Positions 20,487 to 32,805 of a DNA stretch of 64,000 bases are shown here, one piece after another; positions within the stretch are counted from its first letter, which is position 1, and each line of letters opens with the position of its first letter. The stretch spans positions 4,154,001-4,218,000 of the forward strand of contig JAJTUQ010000003.1 of assembly GCA_021399445.1 (NCBI GenBank), written 5' to 3'. The notes beneath the pieces were generated by a model that searched no databases, had not been told where the DNA came from, and saw only the letters and a list, made by a program, of their open reading frames with translations. Origin of the DNA: Xylogone sp. PMI_703. Lineage: Eukaryota > Ascomycota > Leotiomycetes. Position numbers and translations under genes: made by a program.

Positions 20487-21965
20487 ATGTCGACAGAAAC
20501 AAGTCAGCCTCTTGCGGAAGGCATGGCTACTCTGCACATAGGAGAGACCACGCATGAGCTTGTTGAAATTAGAGCTACTGGGGATATCATTCTAGAAGTT
20601 ACGTTTGAAAATACTAGTAACTGTACGAAGTCGATTCCTGGCGATCTCATGCAACAGCTGCGAATTTCAAAGACACCAATCACTTCTACACAAGTGTTCT
20701 ACCGAGTCCGGCTCGATACCTTAAAGAAACATTCAAAATACTTTCAGCACCTGCTGGGGTCAGATTCCTTTGGAGAAGGCAGACTTATTGCTGCGAAGTT
20801 CGCTGAGCTAGCCCAGGCAAATATAAAGCCCTCAGAAGCGGAACCTGACCAGCTACCACGGATTGCGATTGTAGATGAGGATGATGCAACGCGAACAATC
20901 GGGAGGGAGACTGTCTTCCGAGACCTGCTTTATATAATACATGGTGCTAGACACATAAGCCCGGGAAAGAATATCACGATTACCTACATGAGTGTGTTGG
21001 TTGTCCTAGCTGATAGGTTTGACTGTATGGCTTCAGTTACTCCATATCTCACCGGGACTGGTCCTTTTGCAAAGTTCAAATACCCATCTACATTTGGTAC
21101 AGAGAAGAGCACCGAAGAGATATTACGCCAAAAGATACTTATTTTCTACTTCACAAATCAAACACCGAAGCTATTAGCGGCAACGAAGGAGTTAATAACC
21201 CGGGGGTCCTGTCAATGGACCGAGTATGGTGCCAGTCCTGCTGTTACTTCTGCAACGTGGTGGGATTTACCGGATGGCTTGGAGACTGAGCTCTCATACC
21301 GACGTTCCCGCATAATTCAAACAATTGCCTCTCTGCAGACCCATTTTCTTGGCCTATATACCTCACGCACAAGACAGTGTTCCTTGGGATATGATAGCAG
21401 TGCCGCATGTGATTCATACCAACTTGGAGAGATGATTAAGTTTTTCACCAACAAGGATATCCTTTCCCTTGTCCCTGTTTCAGCAACCAATCCAGAGGAT
21501 CCAAACTATGTCTGGCCAGATGCATATTCTGGAGACATTGAAGGCTTAATAGGTATTATGCGGCAATGTCCAGGCTATCAAATTGATAAAAACCATTCGC
21601 ACTGCGGCCTTAGAACCAGAATACTACCTGCTTTAGACTATATCCAGAACTGCATTGATGCAGGGATCGGAATTCAAGCCTTAAAGTGGAAGACAGATAG
21701 GCCTAGCCAGACATGGGTGCGAGAGAAAGTAGCGAAAGGTAATCGTAAAAAGGCATTTGTTGTTGGTGATAAAGCAGTTGGACTAGATAAACAGGTATTT
21801 GAATTCAAAGGGCGCAGCGCACGGGGAAATGACCTCAGGTTCAACAGTATGGGTTCGGACAAACTTGCCCGAGAGCTCTTTACTGCGGACAGTTGGAATT
21901 GGTCTGCAACAGGAGAAGAAGATCCCATTCGCCTACCTAAAACTTCACCATCTCTTAGGTTCTAA
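20487..21965 (+). CDS. BTB/POZ-like fungal protein, uncharacterised
   Basis: Single exon of 492 codons from the ATG at 20487. The open frame extends to a TTG at 20433, but the ATG context and composition favour 20487. Residues ~30-180 follow the order seen in fungal BTB-like proteins: a beta-rich start, then 'FYRVRLDTLKKHSKYFQHLL' (a region where BTB proteins read 'vhk..L...S.yF...l'), then 'FRDLLYIIHGARH' and 'YMSVLVVLADRFDC'. The remainder is alpha-helical with no enzyme motif and ends in a basic, polar tail. Many Pezizomycotina carry multiple copies of such proteins; their roles are mostly unknown. BTB domains usually mediate dimerisation or Cullin-3 binding, but that is not shown here. 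Confidence 0.75.
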   Translation: MSTETSQPLAEGMATLHIGETTHELVEIRATGDIILEVTFENTSNCTKSIPGDLMQQLRISKTPITSTQVFYRVRLDTLKKHSKYFQHLLGSDSFGEGRLIAAKFAELAQANIKPSEAEPDQLPRIAIVDEDDATRTIGRETVFRDLLYIIHGARHISPGKNITITYMSVLVVLADRFDCMASVTPYLTGTGPFAKFKYPSTFGTEKSTEEILRQKILIFYFTNQTPKLLAATKELITRGSCQWTEYGASPAVTSATWWDLPDGLETELSYRRSRIIQTIASLQTHFLGLYTSRTRQCSLGYDSSAACDSYQLGEMIKFFTNKDILSLVPVSATNPEDPNYVWPDAYSGDIEGLIGIMRQCPGYQIDKNHSHCGLRTRILPALDYIQNCIDAGIGIQALKWKTDRPSQTWVREKVAKGNRKKAFVVGDKAVGLDKQVFEFKGRSARGNDLRFNSMGSDKLARELFTADSWNWSATGEEDPIRLPKTSPSLRF

Positions 21966-22196
21966 ATGCAGTCTATATTTCGGGATATGCACCCTAGGCA
22001 ACATTATTTAGGCTATAGACTAGAATCTATGATGGTTTATAAGACAGGTATATTGTTCATACATTGCTACAATTAACAGATTAGAAATGGAAACTATAAG
22101 GAGTATTATAGTTCACCAAAGATTAAATTTTGGCAGGGGTGTAATAACATGCTAAACGGACCACCCAAACTCATGAGCCTATCCATTATGAATATT

Positions 22197-24672
22197 TTAA
22201 TATCCGTAGCCACCACCATACGGAGGCTGTTGTCCATATGGCGGGCCTTGCTGATAACCTCCATGGCCTGGTGGCGGCGGATGTTGATTATAACTGCTTG
22301 GGTAAGGGGCTGATCCGCCATAAGGAGGTTGCTGCGGAGCATTCCATTGCTGTGGGGGCATTTGTCCTGGAGCTCCAGCAGCGGGATAATTTTGATACCC
22401 GCCGTATGGCTGCTGGTATGGAGGTTGTTGATAGTTGGGGGCAGGTGCGCCACCGTATTGATGAGGGGCAGAATAGGAGCCAGGATAAGCACCTGGCCCA
22501 CCGGAAGATTCGGGTCGAGGTGGGCCACTATGATAGCCATAGTTAGAGCCCTGAGTTTGCGGCATTGGTGATATGCTTTGTGGATTGCCGTCACGACCCT
22601 CCAACGAATTAAGGTCCCGAGATTGGATTTCCGACCACAGTGACCCCGATGTCTTTCCATGACCACCGAATAAAGAACCATGAGATTGATCATCATGAAC
22701 ACCACCTTTGTGATTTCGCCCAGCCTTGACAGAAGCGGAGCTCAGAACATGGTTGATACTAGCACGCTCTGGATGTTCCTCGGCCCATCTTCGTACAGTG
22801 TTGAACATATTGCGATGTATTTCGATACGTTCGTCACGGAGTGCTGGATGGTGAAACGCTCTTAGGATGTCGTTCAAAACTTCGTCGATAGGTACTCCTG
22901 GGTTTTCCCACGCATAGATTATTCGTCTACCTCTGGTCAGTGGTATAAAACAACTCTTGGAATCCCACTTACGGCGCAACATATTGCAGTATACTGGTAG
23001 CGACTTTACCCGCACATCCATTTAAGAAATTTGAAAAATGATCCTTTGACAGCATAGAATGGGTGGGGTTAGTACTATGCGGGTCATTCCAAGGCTCAAA
23101 CTGCGAGTTAGCACTGGCCTCGACTACCGACGAAGAACCTTGCTTCAACGACTTAGATACAGCATCAATGATCGGTCTGACATATGGAGCGAGTAGAGAC
23201 AAGATAAAAAGTGTGAGGGTTTCGCTAATCTTTTCAACTAAAGCCTCTAGTCCAGGTATTTTTGCGATAGTGGCACTGATAGCTTTGACAACACGATCTC
23301 TGAACTCTAAGATTGGATATATCTGCTTTGCGACCTTGACCGGATCCAGATCTGGGCTCATGCCGGGAATACCTGGTCCAGGTGGTCCGCCAACCGATCC
23401 CGGAGGAGCATTAAAGGAGGTTTGAGGATTATCCCTTGTCATAGCATTTCTATGTTCTTGATCAGCAGCCTGTGCCTGTAGACTTCGTGCCGTGTCTGCA
23501 AGTCCTCCACCGAGTCCTGGCACTTGACCTAAGAGACCCATAAAATTCTGAGCACCGAAGCCTCGTTGCCCACTATTTTGAGACTGTTCGGCATTTTTCA
23601 AAGCGATATCCATTTCTTCAACCTCAGTTTGAGCGAAATGATCAGTTGCTTCTCCGAGTACGGAATGCAAGAAGTCTACGGCGCCGAAAGTACCTGTAAC
23701 AAGAGGGTAGATCCGCTTGCCTCGCACATTTATCTCTGTTGCAGTTCCAACATGGGGAAATACTTCGTGATAGCCAAGCTCACGTAGGGCAAGTTCGCAG
23801 TAGTTGGTGTGAGCTCCAAAATCCTAGATCTATTGTTAGGCTTATATTATTCATCAACGATTTGTGTTATTTACCTCCATACAGTGAAGGCCTTGTCCTA
23901 GACACCGAAGAGCCTCACAAAGATCTGCTTCTTTTCCACTGGCTCCAGAGGCACCACTCGTGTATACCCGGCCGAAATGAATGCTTCGCTGGAAGCTGAA
24001 ACGAATGTACCCTGTACTTGTTGCCCAACCGCCAGCATCATTAGCGATATAATTCTTCATTCCGGTGTTCATATCAACTTCAAGTTCCCGCGGCTGAACT
24101 GGACCTCTTAGACGTGGATCAAAAGTCCTTGCATCTATATTGTCGGCATAGTCTTTGGGATTATCGATATGCTCCTCCGGCCTGTAGACTCCCAGACGTT
24201 CCTCTGTGACTTCATACTCTCCTGTTGCATAACCAAAGGACAAGAAACTCAAGACCCAAACCTTCAATTGTTAGCATAGAAGTGGGTAATGACTTAGCAG
24301 ACGGAGGCAATACCAGGATTCGGATTGTAGGAGCAGAGACGCCCTTCAAGCTCCCAACATCAACAGCCTGAGAATAGTCTCGCAACCAGTTACCAAAATA
24401 CACTCTTTTAATGTTCATGCTTGTCCATTTTTGCCCCTTGATAAACGCAATTGTTTTGAGTAGATCCTCAATATCTAGACACACTTCAGCCAGGACCTCG
24501 TGACCGCAGGTTATTTCGTGAACGCACCTCCATGGCGAAAGTTTTTACCTTCAATCTCGGCAATACTGGGAATATTTCCAGCACCAAAGGCAGCTGCAGG
24601 TGCTGGAAGAACAAGGAGCAGAACACATATCGCAAGGAACAATGACGTGAATGTGGGGTTGTAACGACCCAT
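22197..24672 (-). CDS. het-c: HET-C heterokaryon-incompatibility family protein
   Basis: Five exons: 24672-24528, 24474-24314, 24261-23875, 23823-22973 and 22932-22197 (759 aa), with introns of 53, 52, 51 and 40 nt. An N-terminal signal segment ('SLFLAICVLLLVLPAPAAAF') precedes 'GAGNIPSIAEIEGKNFRHGD', typical of the HET-C family. Further family blocks are 'VYFGNWLRDYSQAVDVG', 'YRPEEHIDNPKDYADN', 'GPVQPRELEVDMNTGMKNYI', 'LHCMEDFGAHTNYCELAL' and 'PLVTGTFGAVDFLHS'. The C-terminal ~150 residues are Gly/Gln/Pro/Tyr-rich, as in Neurospora HET-C. In N. crassa, het-c alleles that differ in an indel region trigger death of fused heterokaryotic cells. Whether this copy is polymorphic cannot be seen from one sequence. 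The stop is at 22199-22197. It is divergent from the sphingolipid hydroxylase. Confidence 0.93.
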
Positions 24673-25281
24673 GCTGATTGGATTTGCCCGATCAGAGAGT
24701 AGTGATATGTAATTTACGTGGCTTCGTTCTAATATGGTGTTTGCAGAAATTGCATATGCAGCATTGGTTATGAGTGGGTGGTGGAAATGGACAAACGTTT
24801 GTAAACAGAGGGGCAGAAGCTTTAAGGTTCGCGCCAAGGATTCAGCTATCAGCAGCCATGACGCTGCTGATACTCGAGAGCTGTAAAGCCACACTCATGC
24901 GGCATGTGGCTGGGCGGCACGGTCACTAGCCACTCGAGCCACTTTTCAGGGGATGTGGTATGAGCTTTGCGGGTATCGGGCTTTGAACCTTTACCGGCAG
25001 TTTCGGGGTCGGAAGATACGACGTGGCAAGTGGTTCGACTCCTAGGGCCTGACGGATCATCCATCTCCTTACCTATTAGTGGCTGACACGGCTTATTACC
25101 TTAATTGTAATTTTGCGATTTCTTAAGTAGACTTTGATACTCCACCGCCCTCTCCTTTTCAAAGTGCGTTTTGGTTCTCCGTGCTCTCTTTATATAAACC
25201 CCAGGAGAGCTTCAAAACGCATCTGCGCACTCCATTTCATAGTCTTTCCCTACTTCTTATTTCAATCGAGGTTTTCTCAAC
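24673..25281. promoter_or_regulatory. Divergent promoter region het-c / sphingolipid hydroxylase
   Basis: 609 bp between the two ATGs. A 'TTTATATAAAC' stretch near 25189-25199 is a plausible TATA element for the hydroxylase, ~85 bp before its ATG. Confidence 0.5.
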
Positions 25282-26466
25282 ATGTCGCCATCTAGAACTC
25301 TTCCGGCATTCACACAGGCCGATGTTGCTGCCCACACTACCTCCCAAAGCTGCTATGTTACCATGGGAAACCGTGTCTTTGATGTTACTGATTTTGTTGA
25401 AGGCCACCCTGGCGGCGGGGAATTGGTAATGGAATATGCGGGCAAGGATGTTACAGAAATTTTGAACGACAAGGACTCGCACTTTCACTCCGAGACGGCA
25501 TATGAAGTGCTCGAAGAGTCTCTTGTTGGGTTTCTTGTTCAAGACAAGATGGCGAAAGCTAATGGACAGAGCGATGGAGGAAAGCAGAATGGTTCAGTTG
25601 ATGCAGCCATGGTATATCCGAACACGGGCATGGCATCTGAAGAAGACCTGTCTAAGGAAACTGATCTTGCTGAAGACTTCAAGACCCATAAATTCCTTGA
25701 TCTAAACAAACCGCTTCTTCTGCAGATCCTTTTTGGTGGATTCAGCAAGGAGTTTTATCTGGACCAGATTCATCGCCCACGTCACTACAAAGGAGGGGCA
25801 TCTGCACCATTGTTTGGTAACTTTCTCGAGCCATTGTCCAAGACTCCGTGGTATGCTATACCAACAATATGGTTGCCCCCAGTGGCGTATGGTACATACA
25901 TAGCGAGAGAAGGTCTCTCAAGTGTATTTGAGGAGGCCGCATATTGGTTACTCGGACTTGCTCTTTGGACTCTTGTCGAGTATGTGTTACATAGATTCCT
26001 ATTCCATCTTGATGGGTGAGTAAATTTTTCCCTCTCATCGGATCTCCTACTGACGAATTATAGATACCTCCCTGATCATCCTGTCGCGCTTACCCTGCAT
26101 TTCCTGCTTCACGGAATCCACCATTATCTTCCAATGGATAAACTTAGACTTGTCATGCCCCCTACACTCTTTTTAGCTCTTGCTACGCCGTTTTGGAAGC
26201 TTGCACATTTTGTGTTCTACTACAACTGGCATGCTGCGACGGCGGTTTTCTGTGGAGGTATATTTGGCTATATCTGTTACGACTTGACCCACTACTTTTT
26301 GCACCACCGCACGCTACCAGCTTATATGAGACAGCTGAAGAAACATCATCTTGAACATCACTTCATGGACTACCAGAACGGATTCGGCGTAACAAGCCCC
26401 TTCTGGGATTGGGTCTTTGGTACGGAGCTCGTACCACCGCCCATGAAGACGTTGAAGACACTCTGA
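25282..26466 (+). CDS. SCS7: Sphingolipid fatty-acid alpha-hydroxylase (cytochrome b5 fusion)
   Basis: Two exons: 25282-26015 and 26064-26466 (378 aa), with a 48-nt intron. It hydroxylates C2 of the very-long-chain fatty acid in ceramide, in the ER membrane, using electrons passed through its own cytochrome b5 domain. Residues ~8-90 form the b5 domain with heme ligands in 'HPGGG' (His42) and 'HFHSETAYEVL' (His69). The hydroxylase part has several membrane helices and the histidine clusters of the di-iron fatty-acid hydroxylase family: 'HRFLFHLDG', 'HGIHHYLPMDKLRL', 'HYFLHH' and 'KKHHLEHHF'. The length matches yeast Scs7 (384 aa). The intron falls between 'HLDG' and 'YLPDHPV' and removal keeps the frame. 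Confidence 0.95.
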
Positions 26467-26979
26467 TCCTAGTCAAGGCTATCACTGTATTAATATAATG
26501 CAACTCATTATTCCATGCGGACGCAAGTCAAACGATGTAATGCTGAAGAATTATAATGGGTATAATTGGCGTTTATGAGCTCTAATTTCGAGCAAGAATA
26601 ATGGGATTAACATACTTAACTTGATAATAACTATTCATAGAATTCATATGGGATATACCAAAGTTTCCACTATAAACTGCGTTAATTGATCATCGTCACA
26701 TTCCAAATTGTTCCATTCCAGGGGAAGCTGTTTTATCACGTGATGTGACAAAATTCTTTGCTGGCCCGTGCTGACTCCTGCATTTCGGCAAATCGCATGC
26801 ATCATAATAGTCCACCCTGTTTTGTACAACATCTCGTCTGAATTGGCAGAGACATCGATTTCACATCCTTGTTAGTCCTGCGGACAGCCTGGTTATCATC
26901 CTTTTCCTGGACACTTATTTACATAAGTTTGTTTGCAATTTAGAAACCCCAACATTTCCACTGGAGGCCCCATCTCATC
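26467..26979. other. Spacer between tandem genes
   Basis: It holds the hydroxylase 3' UTR and the RSD1 promoter. Nothing else was recognised. Confidence 0.6.
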
Positions 26980-28904
26980 ATGTCGGCCCTCGATGTGGAA
27001 GCTCTTCTAGACTCTACTGCCAACGCAGGTCCAGCTGAGCAGAGTGGAACAGATAGATCTAGAGAGAGTGATGATCGTCACAAGGATCGAAATGGCCGAA
27101 GAGACCGAGATAGACCGCGTGATGGAAGTAGAGATCGCGACAGAGATCGAAAGCGCCGTGATCGCAGTAGGGACAGACGAAGATCGGATATAGATGAGGG
27201 AAGAGGGAGTGCGACACCAAGGAGTGACCATGGAAGCGCTCATGGAAGTCATAAGAGTAGGCGAAGAAGCAGAAGTCGGGATGATGATGAGCATCGTCAC
27301 TCACGCCGGCACAGAGACACTCCCGACAGAGATAGAGAGAGGGAAAGAGACAGAGACAGAGACGGAGACTATTATAGAGGAAGTCGGCGGCGTTCGCGCT
27401 CTAGATCTCCGAACAGGTACTACCGTCCCCGCGGCGATCGCCGTGATCGTGATGACCTAGATAGCAGAAGAGATGATCGCCGCGGCAGATATGACAGGCG
27501 CACAAGAAGCCGGAGTCCTAAGAGAGAGAGTACACCACCGTTAACAGAGGACGAACGTGATCGACGCACTGTGTTTGTTCAACAACTTGCTGCCCGTCTT
27601 AGGACTAAAGAACTTATAGCTTTTTTTGAGAAGGTTGGTCCTGTCAAAGAAGCCCAGATCGTTAAAGATAGAGTGAGCGGCAGGTCAAAAGGGTATGTAT
27701 TACTTCCACTGTTAATAATCACGTTTGCTAACGTCAAATAGTGTTGGTTATGTTGAGTTCAAAAACGAAGAGTCAGTGCCTGCTGCTATCCAACTCACAG
27801 GACAGAAGCTCTTAGGCATTCCGATTATTGCTCAGCTGACTGAAGCCGAGAAGAATCGCCAAGTCCGAAATCCAGAAGGCTCTGGATCGAATCCAAATCA
27901 GATCCCATTCCATAGGCTCTATGTGGGTAATATTCATTTCAGCATCACTGAAAGCGATTTACAGAATGTCTTTGAACCATTCGGTGAGCTTGAGTTTGTA
28001 CAGCTCCAGAAGGAAGAGCAAGGGCGAAGCCGAGGCTATGGATTTGTTCAGTGAGCATTTACCAACCCTATTATCATTGTACGTATTAATATTTTTTCAG
28101 GTTCCGTGATCCAAACCAAGCAAGGGAAGCATTAGAGAAAATGAATGGGTTTGATCTCGCTGGTCGCCCTATCCGAGTTGGTCTTGGTAATGATAAGTTT
28201 ACCCCTGAGTCCACTGCCACCCTTCTGCAGAGGTTCCAAGGTACAAGCCACCAACAACAGTTCCAGGGTTCTGCATTTTCTGGGGCTGGTGGGCGTGGGC
28301 CCTCAGGTGGTGGAAGCACCTTTGATCGTGCAGGGGGCCGTGACAACGACAAAGGTGCCGGAGGTGCAAGCGCTTTAGATGATACTGATGTGGGGGGTGT
28401 CAACTTCAACAATTATAGTCGAGATGCATTGATGAGAAAACTCGCTAGAACAGATGAACCAGCAACATCCACCAATGGCCGCGATGATCGGCGCGAGATT
28501 TTGAAACCAAAGACCGAACCGAAGACACTTCCCGTAAATGTCAACATGGCAAGTAGATGTGTTGTTCTCAGAAATATGTTCGATCCATCAGAGTAAGTAG
28601 TTCCCACTTTTCTGAACTAAGCTTTTGCTAACAGTGAACTTCTAGGGAGGAAGGAGAAAGTTGGGTGAAGGAACTGGAAGATGACGTCCGCGCAGAAGCT
28701 GAGGAAAAATATGGACACGTTGTTCACATTGCTCTAGATCCGAACTCACAAGGCGACATTTACTTAAAATTCGACCGGGTTCAGGGAGGCGAGAATGCAA
28801 TTAAGGGGCTTAACGGCAGATACTTTGGCGGGCGTATGATCAGTGCGCAGCCTGTTGTGGATGCAGTCTACAGCAGTTTGTTTTCACGCACGAAAGCTAT
28901 TTAG
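26980..28904 (+). CDS. rsd1: RNA-binding splicing factor, RSD1/RBM39 (CAPER) family
   Basis: Four exons: 26980-27692, 27742-28050, 28101-28592 and 28646-28904 (590 aa), with introns of 49, 50 and 53 nt. Residues ~20-185 form an RS/RD/RE-rich domain typical of SR-related splicing proteins. RRM1 (~197-273) has RNP2 'VFVQQL' and RNP1 'KGVGYVEF', the latter rebuilt across intron 1. RRM2 has 'LYVGNI' and 'RGYGFVQF', rebuilt across intron 2. The third domain near the C-terminus ('[13 protein letters not shown]', then an acidic helix and 'GDIYLKF') resembles the U2AF-homology motif that binds tryptophan-containing ligands in SF3b1/U2AF. It probably acts in 3' splice-site recognition in the nucleus. 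The order and length match S. pombe Rsd1 and human RBM39. Confidence 0.93.
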
Positions 28905-30856
28905 ATCACTAATTACTACACCTCCCTGCTTGGACTTTAGGATCGATTCTAGTGGGTCAAGTCAATCATAGATTACATGGATCGTATCCTAAAGGTTTTC
29001 CAGATATTTTACTCGCATAGATCTCTCAGCCTTTCGATGGGATTATCATCCCGGTATAATCCTCGGATTCGTCTACCGGAGCTAGCCGCTTAGTGTCTTT
29101 TTTGATTTTTGGCAAGAGCTCCCGGTGTCAAGAAATCAAAACCACAGCAGAAAGTGACCATTCAAGAATCCAGCTGATATCTACCTGCAGGACCGGTTAC
29201 ACAAGCACAAGCGTCAACGCCTTTCTGAAGTCTGCGATGTTTACTCCAGTTTGCTGATTGCGCATAGGGTATTTCTTTACGTACACAAGCTTTTTTCGTT
29301 TCCATTAATTAATCGCCGGCATTGGGCTCGTTTGTATCTCATGTAGGGAAATGAAAATTTTATGACTGCCACAGTGTGAAACAAACCTTGCTAATTGATC
29401 ATATGTGTCTTATCGTTATATTGTGTATATTATGCAACCCGCCTTGTCCAACACTGCTTACTCTTCAACTTCTGCAACTATAAACTCTCTCCAGTAAGTT
29501 CTGTCCCACTAAACTTCTCCTTATTAACAGACTGAAGATATTCACGCTGTCAAGAAATGATTTTCTCCACATTCGTTTATGCCTCTTTTGTAACGAGTAC
29601 GCTCTATTTCCCGTTATTATCATTATCACTCATTCTGTAATGGTTAGTTGTTTGTTTTCAGAATGTCTATAACAAGGTCAAAGCTTCAAGTTACAAGTCC
29701 TCTATGTATAACAGCTTGTTGGCTACCAAAAGTGCAGTCTCCATCAAGGAATGGAGCGCCAATGAATTATAGAAGCTAGGTCATTGCTTCGAAGTTACTT
29801 AGCCTGCATTCGTCCCTCTGAACCCACGTTACCATTGTCAATATTATATGCCTTCCTATTTACCCTAGTTTCCATAGCTTTAACTATTTTACATACCTAT
29901 TTCTTTGTATTCTTATTCGAAGCATTGGCAAATTCACGTTCGCATTTTCTTTCTCACCTCCTTTTCACACTGGCTACATGTTTGATATCATAGTCACTTT
30001 GATTTGGAATACCGCTCAAGGATTTGTTACTGCCAACGGTTTTGACGAGATGATGCTAACTTTATGATTCCTAGAAATTACAAAGCGTATGAACACACCA
30101 TATCACAGACTGCTCTCACTAACTTCGCCTTTCCGAATACATCTTTTATGCTAAGCTTATGAAGCAAATATAAGCATGTGACAGTTCTCAAATCGCTATT
30201 AAGTCGATTGTTAAGCACATTTTTACCCTGTGAGCATTCCAATCCTTTACTGAGAAAGACTGACTGACTCTGGAATGAAGTATTTCTTCACATGATTCAG
30301 GGGGAATTCGGCCCGACATTTTATCCGCCCTCAACCATCAATACCTAGGCCGTTCAAGATACAAATATGTTACTGTATGAACTACAGTTAATTGTCCTGA
30401 AACATGAGATCAGACAATGTGGCGACTCAGAAAGATAGACAACTAAACCATGTCTTAATTATTTCTATTTTGCTCATATGGATATCCATGGGACGACTAC
30501 ACATATGGACAGGATACCAAAGAAGAGGAACAGAAGCACTATAGCGTTCCTACTTCAAACTCTCGCCTAGTTTAGCGATGTGTGCCTCTTCACAATTGAC
30601 AAATTCCTACTCCCGATATCTCATAGACGCATCATCTTTTTATTCTTCACTTCAACATTACCATCCAGTCTTTCAACAAGCTCCACATCAAAGTGCCAAG
30701 CTCAGCGTAATTTGTGTCTTTATATGCCAACAGGTTTTGGATACCGGCCTTGACACCCATATCCGGATTTCTACTTGTCAATTTCACTTATTACAAAGGG
30801 CATTTAATCGCTGTGTTATATGAATTCAGCTTTAATTTTTCTACAGCATATATAAT
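28905..30856. other. Long AT-rich spacer
   Basis: Nearly 2 kb without a gene I can support. Short ORFs at 29784-29993, 30578-30823 and 30714-31010 (+) lack domains. No repeats or RNA genes were recognised. Confidence 0.5.
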
Positions 30857-32805
30857 ATGTCAGTACCGGCCTACTCAGGAATACCTAGAAGAGGTGCAGG
30901 ACATAGTGATCCCAGAACTTATGGGAAAAGCACAAGCTCAAGCCCCTCCTTTCAGGATTCCCCATCTCTCCATAGAAGCCTTCGTAGACTGTCTGGGGGA
31001 ACGGCCATAAACTCTTTAGGCGGGCATGAAAATGGCAAAGTATTCGGCGCAAGTCCCACGGAAGTAGCTAAGTCAAATAAACGAGAGTTAGAGAGTCAAT
31101 CTCAACCACAGAGTCCTAAAGTAAGTAGTGCAGTTCAAGTTTTAGGTCGTCTGACTCACTATTGCACCAGAGTTCCATTAAGCAGGTTGCTCTACACTTT
31201 CAGAAGAGACTGCTTGATTTACAACAAATCATATCACAGAGCCAAGGGATTTCCAATGAATTTCAAGAGACTTTAAAGAGCCAAGTTAGAATAATTGGAT
31301 TCGAGCTTGCACAGAGCTTACAGCAACTTGACGCAGATACCAGTCAATCGATTTCGGAAAAAGATCGACTTCAAACTGAGGTCAATGACCTTCGAGAAAA
31401 GTTTAATGAGATCTCAATGAGTACGAAACTCTCTCAAAATGATTCCAACTCATCTAGACACCAGGTTGATCAAAAGGCACATCCTTTTGAACGGATCTCC
31501 CCAGGTGGCCAACCATACAATAGGGGCAATGAGATCATCGCTAAAGCCCCTTCAGAGCTCTCACCGAGTGTCTCTGATCCGTTTTGTTCACCTAATCTGC
31601 CGCGTGACCGAGGGCAGCTTCAATTGTATAATTTACCAGGAAGCTTAAAACAGCTTACTCATTCTCCAACTGAAACCCGCCACGAAGAAGCTAGTGAGAT
31701 ACATGGAACTTCGCTTTCGACTGTTCTTAGCGGTGCTCAATCACTTGTGACCAACGAGACATATAACGAGGAAGCTTCTGAAACCCCCAAATCGAGTGGC
31801 TACAGTTATCGTGGTCAAATGGGATATCCTAATCTGCCAACTGGGTCGGCAGTTATAGAGAATTCCCCCCAGTCAATTGTTGCTGTTAAACAGCCCGGCG
31901 ATTCTCCTGTATACTCTACTGCCTTGATCGTTCACCAAGATGTGGACACTCAGTTCGACAAACTTCAAACTTTATTTGCCAAGTTGTTCAGGGTTTCCGA
32001 AGGCTGGGTCAGGATATATGCCCACATTCCATATCTACAGGGTGATTTTAGTCTATCTAAGTCCACGGACCTCTTATGGGCGTACTTGACGAAAGCTTTA
32101 TATCCAGACGAAGTAGAGGAATCCCGCACGCACGCTATTGCACTTCTTGGGGATCCCGTTGCCAGACCATGGTATATAATGAGGATAATCATTACATATT
32201 GTTTTGACAATATGCTCAACATCGAGACCTTTTATGGCTTTTCAGATGAGACCGACGATGAGTTGGACAAAGTAGAATTCAAAGCACATGAATCTAGTAT
32301 GCAAAGCCCAGTTTGTTGATACCTATATATGCTGACTGAAAGACTGATAGCTCATACACGGACGCAGAGCCAGGACGTTATTAATCGACAAAGCAAGTTA
32401 ATACAAAAAATTGTAGTTTCGGCGAACTACAGCACATTTCGTGCTAGACAATTAAGCCATCATTCTAAGCGCCTAAGAGATTTGCTTGGAACTTTGCTCA
32501 ATGCTGGCACTAACCGAGGCCAGGCCGGAAAGGATTTGGGCGCAATCGTGGTAGTTGCCTGGGATCTTGCGGTTGAAATGTTCAGTTCTCAGCTTTCATT
32601 TCAGATCTATTTTCCCCCAACAACACTGTTTATGGCGAATAATATGGTTGCTCGAAACTCGTCAATAACCGATCCCTACCAACTTCAACTCAAACAAACC
32701 GAACTAAAACTGGTCATTACACCTGTCATCACAGTTCGTGATTGTCGTTCGGCTACTGTTAGGACCAAAAACCTGCATTATTCGCATGTGCTCATTAAAG
32801 GCTAA
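30857..32805 (+). CDS. Orphan protein with coiled-coil segment
   Basis: Three exons by splice motifs and phase: 30857-31120, 31171-32296 and 32351-32805 (614 aa), with introns of 50 and 54 nt. The N-terminal ~90 residues are Ser/Pro/Gly-rich. Exon 2 opens with a heptad-like helix ('ALHFQKRLLDLQQIISQSQG', then 'QSISEKDRLQTEVNDLREKF'), suggesting a coiled coil at residues ~90-165. A long polar linker follows. The C-terminal ~250 residues look folded: 'QFDKLQTLFAKLFRVSEGWV', then the exon-3 block 'RARQLSHHSKRLRDLLGTLL' and 'AVEMFSSQLSFQIYFPPTTL'. I do not recognise a family. The start could be further upstream if another exon exists; the chosen ATG gives a composition-consistent N-terminus. Confidence 0.6.

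Noticed and set aside
24990..25060. tRNA-like 'GGTTCGACTCC' stretch
   Set aside because: The flanking bases do not pair as a T-stem and no cloverleaf could be drawn.
30714..31010. 98-codon ORF overlapping the start of the 614-aa orphan
   Set aside because: It lies in another frame and cannot be joined to the downstream exons. The chosen ATG at 30857 gives a consistent spliced protein.
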